Of a stretch of DNA of 64,000 bases, positions 33,665 to 43,514 are shown in pieces. The translations under genes were made by a program, and so were the position numbers. Position 1 is the stretch's first letter; each line of letters starts with the position of its first letter. Below the pieces are notes generated by a model, which saw only the letters and a list, made by a program, of their open reading frames with translations, did not search any database and had not been told where the DNA came from. Origin of the DNA: Gemmatimonadaceae bacterium (GTDB lineage Bacteria > Gemmatimonadota > Gemmatimonadetes > Gemmatimonadales > Gemmatimonadaceae); the NCBI GenBank assembly GCA_016720905.1, contig JADKJT010000009.1:62001-126000 (forward strand), in the 5' to 3' direction.

Positions 33665-34966
33665 TCACTTGGGCCGATCGCCCTCGTTGGCCAGCATACC
33701 GCCTCGTCCCACCATCTGCGCCGCCAGCACGGTCTGTATCACGCTCACCATGTTGTTGGTGGTCGTTTCCGGTGCGCCAACGTCGCCGTTGGAGATAGTA
33801 ACCATGCGCGCTTCGGCCAGCGCCTGCGCAATGGCTGGCGCGATTGACGGCAGCATTTCAATCTGGCGATAACGGAAGTACGCCTCACCGCCCGCCTGAA
33901 TGGCCTGATTCACCTTCTGGATACTCTCGGCTGTGGCGTCCGCCACCCGACGAATACGAATGGCTTCGGCGTCCGCAGACGCTTCGGCCTCCAGTCGCAC
34001 CATTGATGCGTTGGCCCGTGCCTGCGCAATCTGCGTGGCATCGAGCTCCGCCGTGCGCTGCAGTCCTGCTGCTTCCTGTCGCTTGGCCTCGGCTTGCGCG
34101 ATAAGCGCCGCATTGGCCGCTTTCGTTTGCTCCAGTTCGCGCGTTTTGTCGGAGATGGCGCGTTCAGCGTCAAGCTGCGCTTCCTTGGCACGGCGCGCCT
34201 GCATGGCCGACACGATTTCTGCGTTGGCCTGCGCCTCCGCCGCCGATTGACGACGACGCGCTTCGGCCACTTCCGACTGCACAATCTTGATGTTCAGTGA
34301 ATTGAAGATGAGACCCAAGTCGGTGAGTTCGCGTGAGCACGCCTTGCGAATGATCACCGCCAGCGGATCGTCTTCGTCCTCAATTACGGTGCCGTCGCCA
34401 TGGGTAGCAGGCACGACCGGCGCTGGCGCCATGCGCACCGGAAGCGAACCTTCCGACGGCGGCAGCAGCGCGCGTGAGGCCGAGGGTGTGGCCTTGGCCG
34501 AGAAGAGTTGATCGTGCGTGAGCAGATTGATGGCGCGCCGACCGGAGCTGGACAGCAGGTCGGTGAGCGTGTTCATCTGGTCGGCGGCTTGCTTGGAGAA
34601 AAAGCGATTGGCCGCGGTCTTGATGAGGACATCGGAATCGCCGACGGAGACGATGGCGCTGGCCAGCACGCGCACCTTGATAGGCCGCGGCGTACCGGTG
34701 TCGTCCACATCCGCCGTTTGGTCGGTGATGTCGAGGTCGACGTTGATCACCTTGCTGGAGATGGTGGTGCCGGTGGTGAGCAACGGGATTTCCTTCGACT
34801 TGCCGGGTCCCCGGTAGGTGACGGTCCCACCGGCCAGCCAACTCACCAGGCGAATTTCACCAGCCTCCACATTGCGCAGAAACTTCGCGACGATCACCGG
34901 CAGCGCCACGAGAACGAACACGACGACGCCGACAACAATCGCGGTGCTCGACACTAAGCCGTCCAT
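33665..34966 (-). CDS. Flotillin-like SPFH/band 7 membrane scaffold protein
   Basis: 433 residues. One N-terminal membrane segment (AIVVGVVVFVLVALPVIVAKFL) is followed by an SPFH domain ('EAGEIRLVSWLAGGTVTYRGPG', 'IKVRVLASAIVSVGDSDVLIK'). A long Ala/Glu/Arg coiled coil at about 240-370 is full of flotillin-like EA repeats ('VAEARRRQSAAEAQANAEI', 'AEAKRQEAAGLQRTAELDA'). An insert of about 35 residues rich in Pro/Ala with an acidic 'EDEDD' patch interrupts the SPFH part. Such proteins form membrane microdomain scaffolds. The NfeD-like partner gene lies 30 bp upstream, the standard arrangement. Confidence 0.9.
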   Translation of the reverse strand: MDGLVSSTAIVVGVVVFVLVALPVIVAKFLRNVEAGEIRLVSWLAGGTVTYRGPGKSKEIPLLTTGTTISSKVINVDLDITDQTADVDDTGTPRPIKVRVLASAIVSVGDSDVLIKTAANRFFSKQAADQMNTLTDLLSSSGRRAINLLTHDQLFSAKATPSASRALLPPSEGSLPVRMAPAPVVPATHGDGTVIEDEDDPLAVIIRKACSRELTDLGLIFNSLNIKIVQSEVAEARRRQSAAEAQANAEIVSAMQARRAKEAQLDAERAISDKTRELEQTKAANAALIAQAEAKRQEAAGLQRTAELDATQIAQARANASMVRLEAEASADAEAIRIRRVADATAESIQKVNQAIQAGGEAYFRYRQIEMLPSIAPAIAQALAEARMVTISNGDVGAPETTTNNMVSVIQTVLAAQMVGRGGMLANEGDRPK

Positions 34967-34996
34967 TGATCTGTTCCTGATTGAGGAGAAGTGATG

Positions 34997-35670
34997 TTAC
35001 AGCAGTGAGACCGTGCAGCGGTTGCGCGCCGCGTCCACATCCTCGATGCGCAGACGGGTACCGGCCGAGACGCGAATGGCCATCGCCCGATCGTCCGGCT
35101 GCAACGTGCCCAGGAGTTGCACCATCTGGCCGTCCATTTCGATGGCAATGAGCCCCTGCCCGTTGCCGTCGAAGTTGGTGACGGCCGTCGCCTCGCTGGA
35201 CACGGCGCTTTCCAGCGTCAGGGCGGGATTGCTGGCAAACGTGAACAATGAGTTCCAGAGCGGTCGCACCAGTAGCGCTTCAAACAGCACGCCGCCGGCC
35301 ACAGCGGCCGCCAGCAGCAAGGGGCCGCCCAGCATGCTGCGCGCCACCAGACCGGTCATGCCGAAGCCCAGGCACACGCTGAACAGCAATCGCGGCGACA
35401 TCAACGACAGCAGCAACTGCGATCCGCCGGACGACGCGTGGGCCGCGTCGTGCGAGTGACCCGCGTGCGCATCATGGCCCGCATGCCCAGCATGACCCGC
35501 GGGCCCGGCATGACCGGCATGACCGGCGTGCCAATATGACCCGCATGGCCGGCGTCGTGCCCCACGTGGCCACCGCCGTGCCCGGCATGCCCGTGCTGTC
35601 CAAAACCACTGGCTGCCATGGCCACGAGTCCCACGCCACCAAGAGCAAGACTCGTCAGGTAGATATCCAT
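34997..35670 (-). CDS. NfeD-like membrane protein with His-rich repeat, frameshifted
   Basis: Start ATG 35670: 'DIYLTSLALGGVGLVAMAASGFG' leads into a His/Ala/Gly repeat. The frame breaks at about 35525-35532, where one C appears to be missing (GGCACG for GGCCACG). The other frame continues the same 'GHAGHAG' repeat into membrane helices ('LLFSVCLGFGMTGLVARSML', 'GPLLLAAAVAGGVLFEALLV') and a C-terminal OB-fold of NfeD type ('LLGTLQPDDRAMAIRVSAGTRLRIEDVD'). The repaired protein has 224 residues. It is the expected membrane partner of the flotillin encoded 30 bp downstream. The repeat could bind metal. Confidence 0.75.
35450..35625. repeat. Low-complexity repeat coding for Gly-His-Ala units
   Basis: The stretch is built from degenerate nine-base units coding for GHA on the minus strand (about 14 units, with variants such as GHD, GHS and GPA). 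It contains the frameshift of the NfeD-like gene. Short tandem units of this kind can change length by slippage and are also error-prone in sequencing. Confidence 0.7.
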
Positions 35671-35726
35671 CCCTCAATGATGCATAGGGGGCACGCGCCG
35701 CACCAGAAGCGGTCGCCTGCCAATCC

Positions 35727-37160
35727 CTACTTTCTACCGGCCAGGCGATAGATCGCGGCGTACTGTTCCGCCGCATGCGCCCAGGAGTTGTCCTCACGCA
35801 TGCCGCGATCGCGAAGGATCGCCCAGCTGGCCTGGTCCTTGTACGTGTGCAGCGCCCGGCCGATGGCATCGGCAAAATGGCGTGCTTCGTACTCGTGGAA
35901 TCGAAAGCCATTGCCGTCAAAACCTTCGCGCACGGTGTCGTTGAGGCCGCCGGTGGCGCGCACAATCGGCACCGTGCCGTAACGCAACGCAATCATCTGG
36001 CCAAGTCCGCAGGGTTCGAATCGCGAAGGCATCAGAAACGCATCACAACCGGCATACACGCGTTGCGCCAGCGGCGCGTCGAATCCGATATGCGCGGCGA
36101 CGCGATCAGGGTGACGCTGGGCGTGACGGCGAAAGGCGTTGGCAATGTTCGGCTGGCCGGATCCCAGCACCACCAGTTGCGCGTTGGTTTCGCTCACCAG
36201 CGACGGCACCACCTGATCGAGCAACTCCAGCCCCTTCTGTTCCACCAGTCGTGACACAATGCCCAGCAGGGGTCGCTCCGGAGCGACCGGGAGCCCGAAC
36301 GCGCGCTGCAACGCACGCTTGCACTCCACCTTGCCGACCATGTCATCGGCATCGTACGGCTCGATGAGGTGCGGGTCGGTGGCCGGATTGAAGGCGACCG
36401 AATCAATGCCATTGAGCACGCCAACCACCCGGTTGCGACGACTGCGCAGCAACCCGTCCAGACGTTCGCCGTACTCGTGCGTCATGATCTCCTGCGCGTA
36501 CGTCGGACTGACGGTGCTGATCACGTCGCTGAACGCGATGCCACGCGCCATGGCGTTGAACGACCCGGCGATACCCGGTCCGATGGCGTCCTCGATCATG
36601 CCGCGGTCGCTGAGCCCGGTCAACGCCAACGAGCGCGTACTGAACTGTCCCTGGTAGGCGAGGTTATGAATGGTGAACACGGTGGCGATGTGTCCAAACG
36701 TGTACGAGTACATCGTCTTCATGTAGTTGGCCAACAGCGCCGTATGCCAGTCATGACTGTGCACCACCTCGGGTTGCCATCCTTCGACTTCACGCAAGTG
36801 CTGCATGAGCGCCAGGATGCCGCGTGTGAACAGGATGAATCGGCGATCATCATCGTGCTCGCCGTAAATGGCGCTCCGCTCGAATGCCGCTGGAATGTCC
36901 AGCAGGTACGTGGGCACCGCGCTATCGGTCAATCGCCACACGCGGAGCTCCTCCGAGCCACTGCCAACCGGCAGAAACGTGGCAGCGATCGGTCCTTCCA
37001 TCGGCACCCCCCGCTCCCGCAGTTCGCGATAGCGGGGCATCACCACGCGTACGTCGTGGCCGGCCGAGCGGAGTGCGGCGGGGAGCGCACCGGCGACATC
37101 GGCCAGGCCTCCGGTCTTGATGAACGGGGCTACTTCTGCAGCGGCGAACAGGACGTGCAT
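35727..37160 (-). CDS. glgA: Glycogen synthase (ADP-glucose type)
   Basis: 477 residues, full length for the GT5 family. The ADP-glucose motif 'FIKTGGLADVAGALPAAL' (K-x-G-G-L) is at residues 14-31, 'VHSHDWHTALLANYMK' in the first domain, 'GVLNGIDSVAFNPATD' at the domain hinge, and 'SRFEPCGLGQMIALRYGTVPIVRATGGLNDTV' at the C-terminal active site. It extends alpha-1,4-glucan from ADP-glucose in the cytoplasm. It is divergent from glgC, 111 bp away, so the two steps of glycogen synthesis share a control region. Confidence 0.96.
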   Translation of the reverse strand: MHVLFAAAEVAPFIKTGGLADVAGALPAALRSAGHDVRVVMPRYRELRERGVPMEGPIAATFLPVGSGSEELRVWRLTDSAVPTYLLDIPAAFERSAIYGEHDDDRRFILFTRGILALMQHLREVEGWQPEVVHSHDWHTALLANYMKTMYSYTFGHIATVFTIHNLAYQGQFSTRSLALTGLSDRGMIEDAIGPGIAGSFNAMARGIAFSDVISTVSPTYAQEIMTHEYGERLDGLLRSRRNRVVGVLNGIDSVAFNPATDPHLIEPYDADDMVGKVECKRALQRAFGLPVAPERPLLGIVSRLVEQKGLELLDQVVPSLVSETNAQLVVLGSGQPNIANAFRRHAQRHPDRVAAHIGFDAPLAQRVYAGCDAFLMPSRFEPCGLGQMIALRYGTVPIVRATGGLNDTVREGFDGNGFRFHEYEARHFADAIGRALHTYKDQASWAILRDRGMREDNSWAHAAEQYAAIYRLAGRK

Positions 37161-37271
37161 GGGCGGACGGGCAGGCGGTTATCGTGACGGGCACAGCCGA
37201 ATCGGGTACTGCGCCAATGTACGTGATACCACACCCTTCCGCCGCTTGCACCCGTTCAACATGATTCTGGT

Positions 37272-38537
37272 ATGACGCCCCTGCATCGCCACGGAACGCT
37301 GGCGCGCACCGCCATGGCCTATGTACTGGCCGGCGGGCGCGGCTCTCGCCTGTATGAACTCACCGACCGCCGCGCGAAGCCCGCGGTCTATTTTGGCGGT
37401 AAAACCCGCATCATCGACTTTGCCCTGTCGAATGCGCTCAACTCCGGAATTCGCCGTATTGGCGTGGCCACCCAGTACAAGGCGCACAGCCTGATCAGGC
37501 ATTTGCAGCGTGGCTGGGACTTCTTCCGGCCGGAGCGCAACGAAAGCTTCGACATCCTGCCGGCCAGCCAGCGCGTGTCTGAAACGCAGTGGTACGAAGG
37601 GACCGCCGACGCGGTGTTCCAGAACATCGATATCATCGAGGCGTACCACCCGGAGTTCATGGTCGTCCTGGCCGGCGACCACGTGTACAAGATGGACTAC
37701 GAGCTGATGCTGCAGCAGCACGTGGACCAGGGTGCCGACGTGACCGTGGGTGTGCTGGAGGTGCCGCGACTTGAAGCGTCAGGATTTGGTGTGATGCACG
37801 TGGACGCGAGCGATCGCATTGTCTCGTTCCTGGAGAAGCCGGCCGACCCGCCGGGTATTCCCGGCAATCCTGACATGGCGCTGGCCAGCATGGGGATTTA
37901 TGTCTTCAACACCGCGTACCTGTTTGAGCTGCTGCGTCGTGATGCGGCCGACCCCACGTCCAGTCGCGATTTCGGCAAGGACCTCATCCCCTATGTCGTG
38001 GCGCACGGCAAGGCGGTGGCGCATCGCTTCAGCACCTCGTGTGTAAAGGCGGAGTCGGAGGTGGAGGCCTACTGGCGTGACGCAGGCACGGTGGACGCCT
38101 ACTGGGAAGCCAACATCGATCTTACCAGCGTGACGCCGTCGCTCGACCTCTACGATCAGAACTGGCCCATCTGGACGTACAGCGAGATCACGCCGCCGGC
38201 CAAGTTCGTGCACAATGAAGACAGTCGACGAGGTCTCGCGCTCAACTCGCTCGTGTCAGGTGGCTGCATCGTGTCGGGCGCGCGTATTCACAAGACGCTG
38301 CTGTTCACCGGCGTCAAAGTGCACTCGTGGGCCTATCTGGACGGCGCCGTCGTGCAGCCCTATGTGGACATCGGTCGCTCGGCACGTCTGCGAAACGTGG
38401 TGATCGACCGTGGTACGCGCATTCCGGCGGGGCTCGTGGTGGGCGAAGACGCGACGTTGGACGCCAAACGATTCCGACGGACCGACAAGGGCAGGGTGCT
38501 GATCACGCAATCGATGATTGACAATCTGGGAAAGTAG
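37272..38537 (+). CDS. glgC: Glucose-1-phosphate adenylyltransferase
   Basis: 421 residues, matching bacterial GlgC. N-terminal nucleotide motif 'MAYVLAGGRGSRLYELTDRRAKPAVYFGGKTRIIDFALSN', 'GTADAVFQNIDII', 'VVLAGDHVYKMDYELML' and 'GFGVMHVDASDRIVSFLEKP' are all present, followed by a left-handed beta-helix end ('LVSGGCIVSGARIHKTLLF'). It makes ADP-glucose for GlgA. ATG 37272 gives 14 extra residues before the conserved start. ATG 37314 is possible. A short GCCCG-TT-CGGGC hairpin follows the stop at 38546-38557. Confidence 0.96.
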   Translation: MTPLHRHGTLARTAMAYVLAGGRGSRLYELTDRRAKPAVYFGGKTRIIDFALSNALNSGIRRIGVATQYKAHSLIRHLQRGWDFFRPERNESFDILPASQRVSETQWYEGTADAVFQNIDIIEAYHPEFMVVLAGDHVYKMDYELMLQQHVDQGADVTVGVLEVPRLEASGFGVMHVDASDRIVSFLEKPADPPGIPGNPDMALASMGIYVFNTAYLFELLRRDAADPTSSRDFGKDLIPYVVAHGKAVAHRFSTSCVKAESEVEAYWRDAGTVDAYWEANIDLTSVTPSLDLYDQNWPIWTYSEITPPAKFVHNEDSRRGLALNSLVSGGCIVSGARIHKTLLFTGVKVHSWAYLDGAVVQPYVDIGRSARLRNVVIDRGTRIPAGLVVGEDATLDAKRFRRTDKGRVLITQSMIDNLGK

Positions 38538-38571
38538 CGTCGAGCCCGTTCGGGCGATTGCCAGATGCCGC

Positions 38572-39117
38572 CTACTTCGCCAACATCGCGGCCAACGCCG
38601 ACGCGAGCTCTTCCGAATAGCGCCCGTTGCCGTGCCACAGCACGCGGCCTCCGCGCGCCACCAGATATATCCGGATCTGGCTTTCACTGTCGATCCCCAG
38701 CGCCTGCTTGAACGGGGACTTGTCGATGTACAGGGTGATGGTGGCTTCGCGGGTTGCACGTTCCGGAATGCCCCGAGCCATGCCGCCATCAATGACCCCG
38801 CGCATGAACCGGTAGCCCCGATTGAGCGTCGGCAACTCGTACACGCGCACATCGCTTCGGCGGGCCGTCGTTTCACGGAGAAAGGGCAGCCACGTGTCGA
38901 CATCGTTCTGCTGCTCACGCTTGAAGGCCACCAGCACGACGTTGAAATCGCCCCCGAAGTCGGCAGGTAACGAGAATTTGCGACCCTCGAGATTGGACCC
39001 CGAGACGGATGGGAACAGGCGCGCGGAGTCGGCCGCCTGTTGATAGGGCGGCTGTCCGAGGGACACGCGGGGAATTCCAGACGAGAGGGCAAGCAGCAGC
39101 GCCACGGCGACCTTCAT
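38572..39117 (-). CDS. Exported thioredoxin-fold protein, ATP10-like
   Basis: 181 residues with a signal peptide (KVAVALLLALSSGIPRVSLG). The pattern 'SLPADFGGDFNVVLVAFKREQQNDVDTWLPFL', 'YELPTLNRGYRFMRGVIDGGMARGI' and 'QIRIYLVARGGRVLWHGNGRYSEELASAL' follows the AhpC/ATP10 type of thioredoxin fold. No CxxC active site is present, so redox activity is doubtful. The function is unknown. It stands alone between glgC and a small membrane gene. Confidence 0.7.
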   Translation of the reverse strand: MKVAVALLLALSSGIPRVSLGQPPYQQAADSARLFPSVSGSNLEGRKFSLPADFGGDFNVVLVAFKREQQNDVDTWLPFLRETTARRSDVRVYELPTLNRGYRFMRGVIDGGMARGIPERATREATITLYIDKSPFKQALGIDSESQIRIYLVARGGRVLWHGNGRYSEELASALAAMLAK

Positions 39118-39159
39118 GATCGGTAAACCCTGTGAAGCGACGTGGTGTTCCCCCCGCGC

Positions 39160-39483
39160 CTACTTAGGGGTATCGGCCCGCTCGGCCTGCCGTTTGGCGT
39201 TGAACCGCTGCGCCTCCCCAATGCGCTCGACCTCCAGTGCGACGGCATCCACCGACTGCTGCAGTAACTCAATCCGCTCGTCCGTCGGCCCAGCGCGCTG
39301 CTGGATGTCAGGTTCCGCACCCCTGAACAGCCTCCAGACGGCGTACACCCCCAACAGCGTGAGCACCACGTGCAAGCCGGCATGCGACCACTCACTCAGC
39401 ATGGCGGCATACCCGGCCCCGCCCAGATTCACCAGGGTGAACACGACTGCGACACCACGCCACATTTTGACCCGTCGAACCAT
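39160..39483 (-). CDS. Small membrane protein with C-terminal coiled coil
   Basis: 107 residues from ATG 39483, supported by an AGGAG site six bases before it. Two membrane helices ('WRGVAVVFTLVNLGGAGYAAML', 'GLHVVLTLLGVYAVWRLF') precede a charged helix predicted to coil ('DERIELLQQSVDAVALEVERIGEAQRF'). The family is not recognised. It is divergent from the CcdC-like gene, with a 138-bp gap containing a perfect palindrome. Confidence 0.65.
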   Translation of the reverse strand: MVRRVKMWRGVAVVFTLVNLGGAGYAAMLSEWSHAGLHVVLTLLGVYAVWRLFRGAEPDIQQRAGPTDERIELLQQSVDAVALEVERIGEAQRFNAKRQAERADTPK

Positions 39484-39558
39484 GAGGCACTCCTGTCAGG
39501 TGGGGAGAATCATCCATACGGACATGCGGATTCGGGGGTTTCCGTGTACCACAGTGTC

Positions 39559-39572
39559 GCGCCGATCGGCGC
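39559..39572. promoter_or_regulatory. 14-bp perfect palindrome in a divergent intergenic region
   Basis: GCGCCGATCGGCGC reads the same on both strands and lies 76 bp upstream of the small membrane gene (-) and 50 bp upstream of the CcdC-like gene (+). Position and symmetry would suit a dimeric regulator, but short GC palindromes arise easily by chance here. Confidence 0.25.
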
Positions 39573-39621
39573 TCATGCATTGTTCAGGTGAGGCACGGTT
39601 CACCCGATTCTGTCCAACCCG

Positions 39622-40113
39622 ATGATACCGATTCCCACATCGATGCTCACTGGCGCGGCCGCCACGCTTGGCGGTGCCCTGGTGATGCTCGGCTGGCGAA
39701 TGCGCGAGACGCAGCGGCCGGTGACGGTACCCCTCATCGTGATTCCGCCGCTGGGGATGAGCACCGGTTTCTGCATGTTTCTCTATCCGCCGTCGAGGAT
39801 TCCGCTCAGCTGGGCGTTGGGTGCATTCGCGCTGGGCGCCCTGGTGCTGGCCGAGCCGTTGCGGCGATCATCGCGACTGGAGTGGCGTGGCACTGACATT
39901 GTCCTCAGGCGCTCACGCGCATTTCTGTGGATCCTGGTGGGGCTCGTGGCCGCGCGCTTCGCACTGCGCGGATACATCGGCCATCTCGTGTCACCGATGC
40001 AGACGGCCGGTGTGCTGTTTGTGCTGGCGTTCGGGATGATTTCCCGGTGGCGAGTCAGCATGTACATGGAGTATCAGCGGCTGGTACGCGCGGGTCCTGC
40101 CATCGCCACCTGA
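39622..40113 (+). CDS. CcdC-like (DUF1453) membrane protein
   Basis: 163 residues with four to five helices: 'MLTGAAATLGGALVMLGWRM', 'TVPLIVIPPLGMSTGFCMFLYP' (the family's most recognisable segment), 'LSWALGAFALGALVLAEPL', 'AFLWILVGLVAARFALRGYI' and 'TAGVLFVLAFGMISRWRVSM'. Bacillus CcdC is linked to cytochrome c maturation, but most homologues are uncharacterised. No cytochrome maturation genes lie next to it here. Confidence 0.65.
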   Translation: MIPIPTSMLTGAAATLGGALVMLGWRMRETQRPVTVPLIVIPPLGMSTGFCMFLYPPSRIPLSWALGAFALGALVLAEPLRRSSRLEWRGTDIVLRRSRAFLWILVGLVAARFALRGYIGHLVSPMQTAGVLFVLAFGMISRWRVSMYMEYQRLVRAGPAIAT

Positions 40114-40210
40114 TCGCTGTCCCGGGTTGGGGGAATTGTCGGCAAGCGACGCCGTGGGGCTGTATGTTCTCGTCGGCCCCGCTGCCCGCCTCACAAACTC
40201 CCCCCCGCCC

Positions 40211-42939
40211 ATGCTCCGTCGACTGCTCTCCGTCGCACTCTGCGCCGTTTCTCTGGCTGTCACGCTCGCTGCGCAGACCAAGCCCTGATCACGCCGAAAG
40301 ACCTCGGCAAGTGGGAATCCCTGGGAGCCACGCGGCTGTCGCCAAACGGCGCGTATCTGTCGTACGGGATCACGCGAGGCAATGAGGAGAATGAGCTGCG
40401 TGTGCGCGCCAGCGCGCGCGATTCCACGGTGGTCATTCCGTACGGGTTGAGCGCCTCCTTTTCGGCCGACTCCAGGTGGCTCGCGTATCTGGTTGGTGTG
40501 GCGCCGAAAGAGCGGGACCGATTGCTGAAGGACAAGAAGCCGGTGCGCAACGCCTTCGCGCTTCGCAACCTCACCACCGGTGAGACCATCACCATTCCCG
40601 ACGTCAGCGCGTTCACCTTCAATCCGTCTGGCGGGTTTGTGTCGGTTACGAAGTACGCCGCCGAGGGGAAGAAGACCAACGACGTGCTGGTGCTGGATCT
40701 GGCAAAGGGTACGCGGTTGTTGTTCAGCAACGTGGTGGAGCAGCAGTGGAGCGACGCAAAGCCGTTGTTCGCGTTCACAGTGTTGGTGGACGGTGGGGCC
40801 GGAAACGGCGTGCAACTGTATGACGGCGCATCGGGTTCCGTTCGCGTGCTGGAGTCCGCGCCCAACGTGTACCGCGCGCTCTCGTGGCGGCCCAAGTCGG
40901 ACGACCTGGCCGTGTTGCGCTCCAATGTGCAGAAGGAATTCGCCGATACCGCGCATGTGATTCTCGTCTGGAGCGGAGCGGGCTCGGCGGCGTCGACGCC
41001 ACGCACGCTGGATGCGGCCACGGCGACGACATTTCCGACGAGCGTGCGCATTGCCGACTATCGGCGTCCGACGTGGTCGCGTGACGGACGCACGCTGTAC
41101 TTCGGCGTGCGGCAACGTGAACCCGTGGCTGATGCGCCGAAGAAGAGTGACGAAAAGGTGTCCGACGTGGAGATCTGGCACACCAACGATGTGCACGTGA
41201 TCCCCGATCAGCGGAGCTCCGAACAACGCGATCTGCGCGCCACCATGCTTGCCGCGTGGCGGATGCAGGATGGCACGGTGGTGCAATTGGGCAGCGATCC
41301 CAATGAGGCGACAGCCGTGCTGGAGGGCGACGCCCTCGCCACGGAAGTCGATCGCAAACCCTATCCGTTTGGCCAGAAGTTTGGTCGGCGCGATCAGGAC
41401 CTGTGGACGGTGGACATTGCCAGCGGTAGTCGCAAGAAGTTGCTGACGAAAGTGCGCGAGCTGTTCCCGGCCGATCCCACGGGCAAGCGCGTGCCGTGGT
41501 TTGATGGTCGTGACTACTGGGTGGTGGATGTGTCCAGTGGTGCACGCACGAACCTGACCGCGACATTGCGGGCATCCAAGGGTGTCGACTTTGTCGATCG
41601 CGCCGACGACCATCCCAGCGATGTCTTGCCGTCCATCGGATCGCCAACGTGGACCAGGGACGGGGCCACGATGCTGGTGAACTCTGCGTACGACGTGTGG
41701 GCGCTGGCGCTTGACGGCTCCGGTGGCCGTAGACTCACCGATGGCGCGCGCGAGCAGTTGGAGCATCGCGTGGTGTCGTTCGTCGGATTTGGCGCATCGG
41801 CGGCCGATCGCGCGGTGGATCTCGCCAAGCCCGTGTATCTCGCGCTGTACGGCACGCGCAGCAAGAAGAGCGGATACGCACGCCTGATGCCCAATGGCGA
41901 CGTGCAACGACTGGCGCTGGCCGATGCATCGATTGCGAGTTTGTCCAAGGCCGACAGCACCGATCGCTATGCCTTCGTTCGACAGTCGTTTGAGGAGTCG
42001 CCCAACGCGTATGTTGCTGGCGCCGACCTGGCCACTCCACAGCGTTGGTCGGAGACGAATGCCTTCCAGAAGGAGTATGCCTGGGGGAAGGCCGAGCTGA
42101 TGAATTTCACCAGCACCATCGGGAAACCGTTGCAGGCCATTCTGTACTACCCGGCCAACTACGATGCGAAGAAGAAGTACCCAATGATCGTGTATACGTA
42201 CGAGTTACTCTCGCAGGGGCTGCACCGGTATATCGTGCCGCGCGAGAACGACTACTACAATGCCAACGTGTTCACGCAGAACGGGTACTTCGTGCTTATG
42301 CCGGACATTGTCTTCCGTCCGCGCGAACCTGGCATTGCCGTGCTGCACTCGGTGGAGGCGGCCGTGAAGTCGGTCATTGCTCGCGGGTTGGTGGACCCGG
42401 CCAACATCGGCCATTGCGGTCACTCGCAGGGCGGTTATGAGGCCTACTATCTGGCCACGCACAGCACGCTGTTCAAGACGGCCGTGGCTGGTGCGGGCAT
42501 TACCGACATGTGGAGCTTTGCGGGACAGATGCACTGGAGCAACGTCCCCGAGTTTGATCACTGGGAGACAGGGCAGTTCCGCATGCAGGTGGCCCCGTGG
42601 GAAGATCCCCAGGCGATGATTCGCAATTCGCCGCTCAACCGCGTGCAGGTGATGGCGGCCAAGAGCATCCTCATGGAGATTGGCGGCGAAGATCCCACGG
42701 TGGACATGCGGCAGGGTGTGGAGTTCTACAACTACGCGCGTCGCGCCGGCAAGGATGCCGTCATGCTGCTGTACCCCGGCGAAGGCCACGGCCTGGGCAA
42801 ACGCGAGAATGCCATCGACTATGAGCGACGCATTCTGCAGTGGTTTGCCCACTACCTGAAGGGCGAGACGTCGGCCAAGTGGATCACGGACGGTCAGACC
42901 TGGCTGCAACGCAAAGCCCTGCTGGACGCGAACAAGTAG
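40211..42939 (+). CDS. Exported S9-family prolyl oligopeptidase-like peptidase, frameshifted after the signal peptide
   Basis: ATG 40211 begins a signal peptide (RRLLSVALCAVSLAVTLAAQ) that hits a stop at 40286. The mature protein continues in the next frame ('LITPKDLGKWESLGATRLSPN'). One C missing in the CCC at 40283-40285 explains the break, giving 909 residues when restored. A propeller domain is followed by an alpha/beta-hydrolase domain with nucleophile Ser in 'GHCGHSQGGYEAYY', Asp in 'IGGEDPTVDMRQG' and His in 'YPGEGHGLGKREN'. It cleaves peptides outside the cytoplasm. The gene ends at a strong hairpin at 42959-42991. Confidence 0.85.
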
Positions 42940-42958
42940 CGCGAGTCGCGAAACAACA

Positions 42959-42991
42959 ATCGGGGCGCCGCGAGCTGCGCGGCGCCCCGAT
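42959..42991. terminator. Strong GC hairpin between convergent genes
   Basis: Perfect 14-bp stem (42959-42972 with 42978-42991) and a 5-base loop (AGCTG), placed between the S9 peptidase stop (42939) and the end of the minus-strand membrane gene (43006). It would serve both strands. No T-run is obvious. Confidence 0.75.
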
Positions 42992-43005
42992 ATGCATGGT
43001 GGCCG

Positions 43006-43380
43006 TTAGTTGGAGCGACCTTTCGACATCATGCGTCCAATCATGCCGCCCGCACCGCCGCCAACGGCGCCCGAGATCAACGGGAAGAGGATTTGGACAA
43101 TCTGGAAATCAGGCCACTGGCCAGTGGCAACGGCCGCCAGTCCGCCCACGACACTGCTCACGCCGCCGGCGATGGCACCGTTGGTCGCCGTCGTGCCGGC
43201 CGCCGCTCCAGGCGCACTGCGGGCAACCATGGCCCCGGTGACCGTCGCCAGCAGCGTGCCGCAGATGGCGTAGAAGTTCGGCATCGCGGAGACCGCTGGC
43301 ACGTACTTGCCGATGACTACCATCAGGGCCTGCATCACGATACCGGTGATCGTGGACTTCATGAGCGGGTTCGATCCCAT
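43006..43380 (-). CDS. Membrane protein with glycine-zipper-like segments
   Basis: 124 residues from ATG 43380 (GGAG site seven bases upstream), or 118 from ATG 43362. Several short small-residue-rich helices are seen: 'NFYAICGTLLATVTGAMVARS', 'NGAIAGGVSSVVGGLAAVATG', 'ILFPLISGAVGGGAGGMIGRMM'. Glycine spacing of this kind favours close helix packing or oligomers. No family is recognised. Confidence 0.6.
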   Translation of the reverse strand: MGSNPLMKSTITGIVMQALMVVIGKYVPAVSAMPNFYAICGTLLATVTGAMVARSAPGAAAGTTATNGAIAGGVSSVVGGLAAVATGQWPDFQIVQILFPLISGAVGGGAGGMIGRMMSKGRSN

Positions 43381-43514
43381 TGGACGGCTCCGGGCTTGGG
43401 TGAGTGCTGACGAGCCGAAGGCTCTTGTGTGTTGAGACAACGGTCCCTCCCGGACGGTTCGCTGTCAATATTCGAAGGCCCACTGACACTCGCGCCACCA
43501 CGGCCCCCGCAATC

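Noticed and set aside
40283..40286. Programmed ribosomal frameshift in the S9 peptidase
   Set aside because: No slippery heptamer or downstream structure is evident, and the same kind of single-base lesion recurs in four other genes, so an error or mutation is simpler.
39991..41907. Minus-strand open frame of about 638 codons opposite the S9 peptidase
   Set aside because: Antisense of a propeller domain with clear S9 features. No start context or motifs.
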